This document shows positions 1-6,081 of a stretch of 9,025 bases of DNA, one piece after another. Each line of letters opens with the position of its first letter. Within the stretch, counting starts at the first letter, position 1. The notes below the pieces were generated by a model, which was given only the letters and a program-made list of their open reading frames with translations, did no database searches and was not told the DNA's origin. The stretch comes from Candidatus Nanopelagicaceae bacterium (GTDB taxonomy: Bacteria > Actinomycetota > Actinomycetes > Nanopelagicales > Nanopelagicaceae), in contig JALRDT010000071.1 in assembly GCA_023262125.1 (NCBI GenBank), positions 1 through 9,025 of the forward strand. Direction: 5' to 3'. The translations under genes and the position numbers were made by a program.

Positions 1-74
1 GCACCGCGAAAGAGCGCAATCAAAGTTGCACGCTTATCCAGTGAATAATCGATGAACGAACGCTTAGACCTCAC
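1..74 (-). CDS. DUF5318-like hypothetical protein, N-terminal fragment (runs off window)
   Basis: Only the first 24 codons are inside the window, read on the minus strand from a GTG at 74-72. The peptide begins (M)RSKRSFIDYSLDKRATLIAL and continues FRG. From memory, this resembles the start of the small actinobacterial DUF5318 proteins, which open with MRS-x-R-x-x-VDY-x-L-x-RRA and later carry a cysteine-rich, zinc-ribbon-like part. That later part is outside the window, so the diagnostic cysteines cannot be checked. No Shine-Dalgarno sequence precedes the GTG, but a -10-like TACAAT ends 6 bases before it, as expected for a leaderless mRNA. The gene diverges from the MFS transporter across a 33-bp gap. 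The function of DUF5318 is unknown. An unrelated short basic protein remains possible. Confidence 0.62.
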   Translation of the reverse strand, partial: MRSKRSFIDYSLDKRATLIALFRG

Positions 75-75
75 G

Positions 76-93
76 AGGTAATTGTAATTACCT
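76..93. repeat. Perfect 8+8 bp inverted repeat, candidate operator
   Basis: AGGTAATT-GT-AATTACCT is a perfect palindrome with a 2-base centre (84-85), lying wholly between the two divergent starts (74 and 108). It covers the presumed -10 hexamer and transcription start of the minus-strand gene, and ends 2 bases before the presumed -10 of the MFS gene. An AT-rich dyad of this size is the usual form of a binding site for a dimeric HTH repressor. Which regulator, if any, is not visible. It could also be a chance result of AT-rich promoter composition. Confidence 0.5.
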
Positions 94-109
94 TATAAAG
101 TTAAGTCAT
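81..109 (-). promoter_or_regulatory. Candidate promoter of the DUF5318-like gene (leaderless)
   Basis: On the minus strand ATGACT (109-104), a 17-base spacer and TACAAT (86-81) resemble a sigma-70-type -35/-10 pair; TACAAT fits TANNNT and the -35 matches TTGACA at 4 of 6 positions. The -10 is followed by 6 bases and then the GTG start, so transcription would begin at or next to the start codon. The -35 overlaps the first bases of the MFS gene. Inferred from sequence pattern only. Confidence 0.45.
96..107 (+). promoter_or_regulatory. Candidate -10 element of the MFS gene (leaderless)
   Basis: TAAAGT at 96-101 (or the overlapping TATAAA at 94-99) is followed by 6 bases and the ATG at 108. There is no Shine-Dalgarno sequence and no recognisable -35. 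The TANNNT-6-ATG arrangement recurs at other starts in this window and is typical of leaderless actinobacterial transcripts. Confidence 0.38.
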
Positions 110-1379
110 GCAGGAATTCTTTGGACTGATACTCCATCCGCGCCTGCGAAAACTATTGGCCGTTCGTTGGACTGGCCAATTAACAGATGGCATCTTCCAA
201 AGTGCGTTGGCATCTTTTGTGCTTTTCTCTCCAGAACGACAACCAAGTGCAATGGCCGCAGCTTTAGGTTTTGCAGTGGTCTTAACACCTTATTCAATTG
301 TCGGCCCATTGGTTGGAACAATTCTTGATCGAATTGCTAGACAACGTGCAATTCTTGTTGCAAATATTTTACGTTCGGTTGATTTGATATTAATTGCAAT
401 TTTAATTTTCTCTGGAACTACCGGAATTCTATTAACTGTATTAATTCTCTCAGCATTTGGTGTTAATAGGTTATTACTAGCGGGGCTCTCAGCCGGTTTA
501 CCTTTAATGATTGATCGACCATCTTTAATAAAAGCAAATGCACTTGCCGTAACTGGTGGTTCACTTGCAGTAGTGATTGGTGGTGGAATTGGCATTGCAA
601 TTAGAAGAATGATCGATGCATCAAATAGCGCCAATCACTCAGATGGCATTCTGATTTTGATAGCAGTTCTGGGTTATTTAGCAGCAACTTTCTTTAGTTC
701 TAGGATCGAAAGAAACGAACTAGGTCCACTGCCGTATGAAAAGCGAAAAGCAGATGGGTTTGGTGAATTAGTCGAAGCGGTCAAATTTTTGAAGAATCAT
801 AAAGATGCTGCGCGAGGGATTATCGCGACATCAATACAACGTGGTGGATTAACTGCGCTAACCATTATTGGATTGTTATTACAACGCAATACTTTTAATG
901 ATCCTGCAGATACAGAGGCTGGGTTAGCAGGTGTAAGTATGTCGATTGCTTTTGCTGGGGTTGGGTTAGTAATTGGTGCGCTTATTGCACCACTTGGTGT
1001 TGAAAAGTTCGGTCGCCATAAATGGATTCGATTAATGGCCGCTTTGAGCGCAGTAACTCCAATTTTTTTGGGGTTGGTGCAGACAGAGTGGATGTTATTT
1101 ACCGCTGCATTTTTTGTAGCTTTAAGTGGTCAAAGTATGAAAGTTACAAATGATGCATTAATCCAATCAAAAATTACTGATGACTTCCGTGGACGCACCT
1201 TTGCGCTAAATGATATGTCGGTTAACTTTGCGATTGTTGGTTGTTCACTTCTTGCAGCATCTGTCATGCCAGATAGTGGAAAGACTCTATTGGTTCCCGC
1301 TGTAATAACAATTGTTTATTTGTTAAACGCATTTGTATTACTGCGTCCAAGTAAATTTAGCGCGACTGCCACCAATTAA
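108..1379 (+). CDS. Major facilitator superfamily (MFS) transporter
   Basis: The gene encodes a 423-residue integral membrane protein with about 12 hydrophobic segments separated by short polar loops and a longer basic central loop at about 198-235, the usual MFS length and split. The loop between segments 2 and 3 carries a motif-A-like signature, G70-TIL-D74-R75-IA-R78, and the second half has a weaker echo, GVEKFGRHK, at about 297-305. Near residues 349-370 the stretch DALIQ...DDFRGRTFAL resembles the conserved loop of MFS_3-type (DHA-like) efflux proteins. The substrate cannot be deduced; export of a small molecule by proton antiport is the family expectation. The ATG at 108 has no ribosome-binding site but sits 6 bases after a -10-like hexamer. 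Its last 23 bases overlap the 3' end of the convergent pcnA gene. A transporter next to pcnA and a DUF5318 gene is, as I recall, also seen in other Actinobacteria. Confidence 0.85.
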   Translation: MQEFFGLILHPRLRKLLAVRWTGQLTDGIFQSALASFVLFSPERQPSAMAAALGFAVVLTPYSIVGPLVGTILDRIARQRAILVANILRSVDLILIAILIFSGTTGILLTVLILSAFGVNRLLLAGLSAGLPLMIDRPSLIKANALAVTGGSLAVVIGGGIGIAIRRMIDASNSANHSDGILILIAVLGYLAATFFSSRIERNELGPLPYEKRKADGFGELVEAVKFLKNHKDAARGIIATSIQRGGLTALTIIGLLLQRNTFNDPADTEAGLAGVSMSIAFAGVGLVIGALIAPLGVEKFGRHKWIRLMAALSAVTPIFLGLVQTEWMLFTAAFFVALSGQSMKVTNDALIQSKITDDFRGRTFALNDMSVNFAIVGCSLLAASVMPDSGKTLLVPAVITIVYLLNAFVLLRPSKFSATATN

Positions 1380-2787
1380 GTAGTTCAGTTGTCGCGCGCT
1401 CTTTACCTAGCGGGCCATGTTCTAAACGTAGCTCTAAAAGAAAATCCAATGCCAAACCAACTTCACGTGAAGGTTTTAATTTAAGTAGCTCCATAACTTC
1501 TGCGCCATCTAAATCTGGACGAATTGCAGCTAACTCTTCTTCTGCTGCAAGTCGTTCGATACGAGCTTCTAATTCGTCATAAGTTTTAGCAAGAAGCTCT
1601 GCTTTGCGTTGATTACGTGTAGTGCAATCTGCGCGTGTTAATACGTGTAAATGCGTCAATAACTCACCGGCGTCTCGCACATAGCGACGAACTGCAGAAT
1701 CAGTCCATTCGCCATCTCCGTAGCCATGGAAACGTAGGTGTAGCGCAATAAGTGTTTCGACATCATCAATAACTTCATTTGAGTAGCGCAGCTTCTTTAA
1801 GCGCTCTTTAGCTAGACGTGCGCCTACTACTTCATGGTGATGAAAAGAGACGCCACCTCCCGGAATTAACGCGCGAGTTTTTGGTTTACCAATATCGTGC
1901 AATAAAGATGCGAGGCGGATTACAAGATTCTTACCACCTAAACGCTCTTCTAGCGCAATTGCTTGATCTAGCACTGTTAATGAGTGTTCATAAACATCTT
2001 TATGGTGATGGTGTTCGTCAATTTCCAGTTGTAGTTTTGGAATTTCTGGCAGCACTAATTCTGCTATTCCAGTAGAAACTAAAATGGCAATACCTTTGCG
2101 CGGATTATTAGACATTATTAATTTTGTAAATTCATCTCGTGTGCGTTCAGCGGAGATAATGTTGATTCGTTCAGCCATTTCAGTCATGGCTTTTAGCGCA
2201 TCTTCTGAAACTTCAAAATTTAATTGCGCCGCAAAACGTGCAGCACGCATCATGCGCAAAGGATCATCGCTAAAAGATTGTTCTGGTGTTACCGGAGTTC
2301 GCAAAATTTTTGCACTCAAATCTGTAAGGCCATTAAATACATCGATAAATTCTGGTTTAGCGCCGGTTAATTCAAGGGCCATCGCATTTACGGTGAAATC
2401 TCGACGAGATAAATCGCCTTCAATGTTCTCACCGAATTTAACTTCTGGTTTACGAGAATCTAAATCGTATTTGTCGCTGCGATAAGTTGTAATTTCTACA
2501 GTGGTATCGCCACGTTTTCCTGCGATAGTTCCAAAATCAATTCCGATATCCCAAACATCTTCAGCCCAACTTTGCAGAATTTTCTTTGTCTCGAGTGGTT
2601 TTGCATCTGTTGTGAAATCTAGATCATTTCCTAAACGACCAAGAATTGCATCGCGAACCGGTCCACCAACTAGCGCCAATTTAAATCCAGCCTCTTTGAA
2701 GGCTTGTGCGAGCGAACTAGCTAAAGGTGCGCGCTCAATTAGCGAACGAATCGCTAATTCACCTGCGGCATCTAATGCGTTACTCAC
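1357..2787 (-). CDS. pcnA: CCA-adding tRNA nucleotidyltransferase (class II, with HD domain)
   Basis: Adds or repairs the 3'-terminal CCA of tRNAs in the cytoplasm, using CTP and ATP. From the chosen GTG start (476 residues) the head domain shows GGPVRD at 41-46, the metal-binding pair D55-x-D57, RRDFTVNAMA at about 128-137, DPLRMMRAARF from about 175 and RTRDEF at about 215, all class II nucleotidyltransferase motifs. The C-terminal half carries an HD phosphohydrolase-like region with a His cluster at 259-262 and the HD pair in LLHDIGKPKTR at about 297-298, the architecture usual for actinobacterial PcnA. An ATG at 2823 would add 12 residues but lies inside the divergent Nudix gene. The GTG at 2787 is preferred because a -10-like TAACCT ends 7 bases before it. 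The gene diverges from mutT4 and converges on the MFS gene. The protein looks intact. The function call is firm; the exact start is inferred. Confidence 0.95.
   Translation of the reverse strand: MSNALDAAGELAIRSLIERAPLASSLAQAFKEAGFKLALVGGPVRDAILGRLGNDLDFTTDAKPLETKKILQSWAEDVWDIGIDFGTIAGKRGDTTVEITTYRSDKYDLDSRKPEVKFGENIEGDLSRRDFTVNAMALELTGAKPEFIDVFNGLTDLSAKILRTPVTPEQSFSDDPLRMMRAARFAAQLNFEVSEDALKAMTEMAERINIISAERTRDEFTKLIMSNNPRKGIAILVSTGIAELVLPEIPKLQLEIDEHHHHKDVYEHSLTVLDQAIALEERLGGKNLVIRLASLLHDIGKPKTRALIPGGGVSFHHHEVVGARLAKERLKKLRYSNEVIDDVETLIALHLRFHGYGDGEWTDSAVRRYVRDAGELLTHLHVLTRADCTTRNQRKAELLAKTYDELEARIERLAAEEELAAIRPDLDGAEVMELLKLKPSREVGLALDFLLELRLEHGPLGKERATTELLNWWQSR
1360..1397. terminator. Possible hairpin at the convergent MFS/pcnA junction
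   Basis: GCGCGAC (1360-1366) and GTCGCGC (1391-1397) form a perfect 7-bp GC-rich stem with a 24-base loop that contains the MFS stop codon. It lies exactly where two convergent genes meet, so it could act as a shared bidirectional terminator. Neither side has a proper U-tract, and the loop is long, so an intrinsic terminator is only weakly supported. Confidence 0.25.
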
Positions 2788-2794
2788 AGGGGAA

Positions 2795-2800
2795 AGGTTA
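2795..2800 (-). promoter_or_regulatory. Candidate -10 element of pcnA (leaderless)
   Basis: Minus-strand TAACCT (2800-2795) fits TANNNT and is separated by 7 bases from the GTG at 2787-2785. There is no purine-rich ribosome-binding site, since the intervening bases are pyrimidines (TTCCCCT). This supports a leaderless mRNA and the shorter PcnA start. Confidence 0.45.
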
Positions 2801-2804
2801 GGGT
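2799..2804 (+). promoter_or_regulatory. Candidate -10 element of the mutT4-murJ-trxB operon (leaderless)
   Basis: TAGGGT (2799-2804) fits TANNNT and is followed by exactly 6 bases and then the ATG at 2811. The GGGGAAAGG run at 2789-2797 is too far from the ATG (13 bases) to serve as a Shine-Dalgarno sequence. Its TA step is the same base pairs as the TA of the pcnA -10 on the other strand. Confidence 0.5.
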
Positions 2805-2810
2805 ACTCGC

Positions 2811-3368
2811 ATGACCCCGGCACCTGGTGCTGGCGGCGATGCCCCTAATGCACAACCGGCGTCTAAGCCTCACCGAAAAAAGCGTTCTCGTAACCGTAAA
2901 AAGAAATCGACTACTGCTGCGCAGCAAAAAAATCGTTACGCAAAGCGGGTTGATGAAATTAGCGCTGGAGGATTGGTTATTGATTTCTCTGGCACCAAGG
3001 GGCTGCTTATCGGCCGCTTTGATCAGAAAGATGCAACGCGCGAACGTCTGCTCTGGTCTCTACCTAAGGGGCATATAGAAGAAGGTGAAACACCAGAAGA
3101 GGCTGCGATTCGTGAAGTCGCAGAAGAGACCGGTATTCAATCTGAAATCTCTAGAGAACTTGGCGTAATTGATTTCTGGTTTATGGCTGGTGGAAAAAGA
3201 ATTCACAAAACTGTTCACCATTATTTATTTAAAGAGGTAGGTGGCGCTTTAGCGCCGCAAGAATCAGAGGTAGATGAAGCGCGATGGTTTCCGCTAGAAG
3301 ATATTGTCAATTTGCTGGCTTACCCTGATGAGAAGAAGTTAATCGCCAGAAGCGGAGATCTTAAATGA
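2811..3368 (+). CDS. mutT4: Nudix hydrolase, MutT4-like
   Basis: The 185-residue protein carries a complete Nudix box, G87-x5-E93-x7-REVAEETGI (to 109), matching GX5EX7REUXEEXGU with every metal-binding glutamate present. It should hydrolyse a nucleoside diphosphate linked to another moiety, most likely an (oxidised) NTP or related nucleotide, in the cytoplasm. Flanking stretches (SAGGLVID at 51-58, LLWSLPKGHI at 80-89, IHKTVHHYL at 131-139) match my memory of M. tuberculosis MutT4 (Rv3908), which lies in the same place next to pcnA. Residues 20-33 form a very basic tail (PHRKKRSRNRKKKS) ahead of the fold; a basic N-terminal extension is also a MutT4 trait and might contact nucleic acid. The gene opens a chain of overlapping genes, its ATGA stop/start being shared with the DUF6049 gene. 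The Nudix fold is certain; the substrate is inferred. Confidence 0.9.
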   Translation: MTPAPGAGGDAPNAQPASKPHRKKRSRNRKKKSTTAAQQKNRYAKRVDEISAGGLVIDFSGTKGLLIGRFDQKDATRERLLWSLPKGHIEEGETPEEAAIREVAEETGIQSEISRELGVIDFWFMAGGKRIHKTVHHYLFKEVGGALAPQESEVDEARWFPLEDIVNLLAYPDEKKLIARSGDLK

Positions 3369-4441
3369 AGAAATTTCTGATTTTAATTGCCGCTCTCTTT
3401 TTTACACTGCCCGCGCCTGCAGAAGCAGCTGGCAATACCATTTGGCTAGCAACAACAGCTAATCGAAATTATGCTGGAGAAATTACTAATAAGAACTTTG
3501 AAAAATCATTAGCTCCTGAAGGTGAATTAGGAAAATTAGTTTTTAATCCAGTTTCACGTCCAAGAACTTGGATTATGGATGCAGCACTTTTTGAAGATGT
3601 GCAGTATTTGATTGATAATGAATCTACATTGGCTACAAATTGGTTGGCCCAAGTAAAACGAGCTTCAAATCAAGACACTATTTATGCAACTGCATATGGT
3701 AATCCCGATGTTATTTATTTAAATTCTTTAGCCCCAACTGAATTAAATTTCTATTATGCAGTTGGTCAGCAGCACCTACAGGCAGTTTTACTAAAGAATG
3801 TACTTAGCGAAAAAGGCAGTGGTTACGCTTGGAAGCGAGCGAAAATAAGTGATGAAGTCCGAGAATTCTTTAATGTGGCACGCGCTGAATTTATGTTGCT
3901 TTCAACTGTTGTTAACCCCAAAGAGGTCGAAACTGATCGAGGACGCATTGCCCAGCTATTTAGCCCGCTATTAAGTAGCGAAGAGCGCGCATCCTTATTA
4001 AAAGATTTCGAAAGTGGCCAAGCGAATGTCATAAATAAATTAAGAATTGTCAGTGGTCGCTACCAAATAACAACTGCAAAAGAGAAGATTCCCGTTACTT
4101 TAGTAAATGATTTCAACGTTCCAGTTACGGTAGATCTCTTCTTTACCCCTTTAAATAATCGCGTGGTCTTTCCGCAATATCGCCAAATTACTTTAAATGC
4201 TAAGAGCAAGATTCAAGTAAGTGTGCCTATTAAAACTATTGCGGCTGGCGATACCAATGTAATTGCACGTTTTGAAAATGGTAAAGGTCAAGTAGTGGGC
4301 TCAAATGGCATGATCGAACTATCTTCCACTCTTATTTCGCCTGCCGTTACCTGGTTTACCACTGGCGCTGGTCTACTTTTAATACTTGCAGCGATAGCAC
4401 AGAGCGTACGTCGCGTTAAGAAGAATAGGGCAGAGAAGTGA
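3365..4441 (+). CDS. DUF6049-family exported membrane-anchored protein (short form)
   Basis: The 358-residue protein begins with a signal peptide: MKK, a hydrophobic core to about 16, then a probable signal peptidase I site after A19-E20-A21. One transmembrane helix follows at about 327-346, ending in a basic tail (RRVKKNRAEK). It should therefore sit outside the cell, anchored by its C-terminus. Residues 62-82 (PVSRPRTWIMDAALFEDVQYL region) resemble the DPALL-type motif of DUF6049, and 233-320 has the family's C-terminal beta-rich pattern (IPVTLVNDFNVPVTVDLFF). Position between the Nudix gene and murJ matches DUF6049 (Rv3909 in M. tuberculosis). Those relatives are about 600-800 residues as I recall, so this one is about half size. 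It overlaps its upstream neighbour by ATGA and murJ by GTGA, implying translational coupling. No catalytic motif is recognised; a role linked to MurJ or cell-wall export is suggested by context only. Confidence 0.75.
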   Translation: MKKFLILIAALFFTLPAPAEAAGNTIWLATTANRNYAGEITNKNFEKSLAPEGELGKLVFNPVSRPRTWIMDAALFEDVQYLIDNESTLATNWLAQVKRASNQDTIYATAYGNPDVIYLNSLAPTELNFYYAVGQQHLQAVLLKNVLSEKGSGYAWKRAKISDEVREFFNVARAEFMLLSTVVNPKEVETDRGRIAQLFSPLLSSEERASLLKDFESGQANVINKLRIVSGRYQITTAKEKIPVTLVNDFNVPVTVDLFFTPLNNRVVFPQYRQITLNAKSKIQVSVPIKTIAAGDTNVIARFENGKGQVVGSNGMIELSSTLISPAVTWFTTGAGLLLILAAIAQSVRRVKKNRAEK

Positions 4442-6081
4442 AGAATCAAGATCTCTTCCGCCAATCAACTGTGATGGCGCTCGGCACTGTACTTTCGCGT
4501 ATCGCAGGTTTCATCCGTAGCGTTTTAACAGTTGCGGTTTTAGGAACTGCGCTACTTGCAGATAGTTTTAACGTTGCTAATACAATGCCAAATATTATTT
4601 ATAACTTAATGATTGGTGGCGCGCTGACTGCAATTTTCGTTCCGCAGTTGGTCAAAAGTAAATCTGAAGTTGATGGTGGCTTAGATTTTGCATCAAGATT
4701 GGTAACCACAATTAGTTTAATTCTTGGCGCACTTGTAATTATCGGAGTTATTTTTGCACCAGCTTTAGTTCGAATTTATGCGCCAGAATTTTCAGAGCCA
4801 GGGTTCGAACATATTTATGATCTAACCCTTGCAATGATGCGAATCTGTCTGCCACAGATATTCTTCCTTGGGTTATTTACTATGTTGGGCCAAGTCGCCA
4901 ATTCTCGCGGTTCTTTTGCGCCGATGATGTGGGCTCCGATTGCTAATAATCTGGTCGGGATCGCACTTCTAAGTTATTTCATTATCTTGGTACCTAAATT
5001 CACTGCAGAGACCATCACTGATGCCCAAGTTGCAATACTTGGTTGGGGCACAACTGCAGGCGTAATTGTTCAGGCTTTATTGGTAATTCCAGCGGTAAAA
5101 AAGACTGGTTTTCATTTAAAGATTCGCTTTGGATTACATGGGCTTGGTAAATCATTTTCACTTGCTGGTTGGACTTTGGTTTATGTATTAATTTCACAAT
5201 TAGGTTATTTAGTAACAGTGAGCGTTGCAACTAGCGCGGCTGTTAGAAGTGCACAAGCTGGGATCACAACTGGTGTGGGAATCACACCTTTTCAGAATGC
5301 TTATTACGTAATGATGCTTCCTTACGGAATTGTGACAATTTCTTTAATTACTGCGCTACTTCCACATATTTCAGAATTAGCTATTAAGAAAGATCGCGAT
5401 GGAGTGCGCAATGAATTAATTCGTGCAATTCGCATGGTTGGTGTGATTACTGTTCCAGCAGGAATGGCATTTTTCTTACTTGGTCCATTAATGACGAGCA
5501 CAATCTTTATTGGAATTCCTTATGAAGATGGTTTGTATATGGGTTATGTCTTATCTGCGTTAGGTGTTGGTCTAGTTACATTTAGTATTAATATTATTTT
5601 GCTACGCGGGTTTAATGCATTTGAAGATACCAGAACTCAAGTGCCCTCAATTATTTTAATAAATATAATTTCAGTACTTTTGTCTTATCTATTCTTAAAT
5701 CTTTTAGATCCTAAATGGGTAACTGTTGGATTGGGCGCCGCGTTCTCTATTAGTTATGTACTCGGTCTTCCTTACACATTATTTTTACTTAAGCGACATA
5801 CCGGAACTTTGCGAATTAGGGAATTCCTCGGTCAACACTTTAAATTAATGGTGGCTTCATTCATTGCCATGTTTCCGCTTTATTTAATTGCCCAGTTCTG
5901 GCAGGGAATTAATCAATTTTCACCGCTGCCAATTCGAATACTAGAAGTATTGGTATTCATTATTTTAGGTGCGATTGGTTACTTTTTTGTAGCGCAGCGG
6001 ATGAAAGTCGCTGAAATAGGCGTGATGATGGAATACTTACCCGGCCTTCGTGGTTTAGGTAAGAAGAAGAAAGAAAAGTGA
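4438..6081 (+). CDS. murJ: Lipid II flippase MurJ (MviN family)
   Basis: MurJ moves the peptidoglycan precursor lipid II from the inner to the outer face of the cytoplasmic membrane. The 547-residue protein has about 14 hydrophobic segments and MviN/MurJ hallmarks: the N-terminal S20-R21-IAGFIR-27 motif with conserved arginines, NTMPNIIYNLMIGGAL at 48-63, AYYVMMLPYGIVTISLITAL at 288-307 followed by LPHIS, and the RGFNAFEDTRTQ loop at 390-401. It starts at a GTG whose GTGA overlaps the stop of the DUF6049 gene, and it ends overlapping the trxB start. The C-terminus is a short lysine-rich tail (GKKKKEK). Unlike mycobacterial MurJ, which as I recall carries a long cytoplasmic pseudokinase and an extracytoplasmic domain after the membrane part, this protein stops at the membrane core. 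The call is secure. Confidence 0.96.
   Translation: MKNQDLFRQSTVMALGTVLSRIAGFIRSVLTVAVLGTALLADSFNVANTMPNIIYNLMIGGALTAIFVPQLVKSKSEVDGGLDFASRLVTTISLILGALVIIGVIFAPALVRIYAPEFSEPGFEHIYDLTLAMMRICLPQIFFLGLFTMLGQVANSRGSFAPMMWAPIANNLVGIALLSYFIILVPKFTAETITDAQVAILGWGTTAGVIVQALLVIPAVKKTGFHLKIRFGLHGLGKSFSLAGWTLVYVLISQLGYLVTVSVATSAAVRSAQAGITTGVGITPFQNAYYVMMLPYGIVTISLITALLPHISELAIKKDRDGVRNELIRAIRMVGVITVPAGMAFFLLGPLMTSTIFIGIPYEDGLYMGYVLSALGVGLVTFSINIILLRGFNAFEDTRTQVPSIILINIISVLLSYLFLNLLDPKWVTVGLGAAFSISYVLGLPYTLFLLKRHTGTLRIREFLGQHFKLMVASFIAMFPLYLIAQFWQGINQFSPLPIRILEVLVFIILGAIGYFFVAQRMKVAEIGVMMEYLPGLRGLGKKKKEK

Noticed and set aside
290..634. Minus-strand open frame of 114 codons inside the MFS gene
   Set aside because: It mirrors the hydrophobic codons of the transporter on the opposite strand and has no family resemblance or ribosome-binding site.
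2788..2823. Longer PcnA start at ATG 2823
   Set aside because: It would place 12 extra residues inside the divergent Nudix gene and upstream of the shared promoter gap; the GTG at 2787 has a well-placed -10 element. It is not formally excluded.
2084..2848. Two plus-strand open frames of 133 and 115 codons opposite pcnA
   Set aside because: They lie antisense to a complete, motif-rich PcnA, show no recognisable domain or start signal, and are expected by-products of pcnA codon usage.
6059..6077. AAG/A-rich run at the murJ end as a possible slippery site for programmed frameshifting into trxB
   Set aside because: murJ and trxB are each complete with their own stop and start, no stimulatory structure is visible, and a lysine tail plus coupled initiation explains the run.
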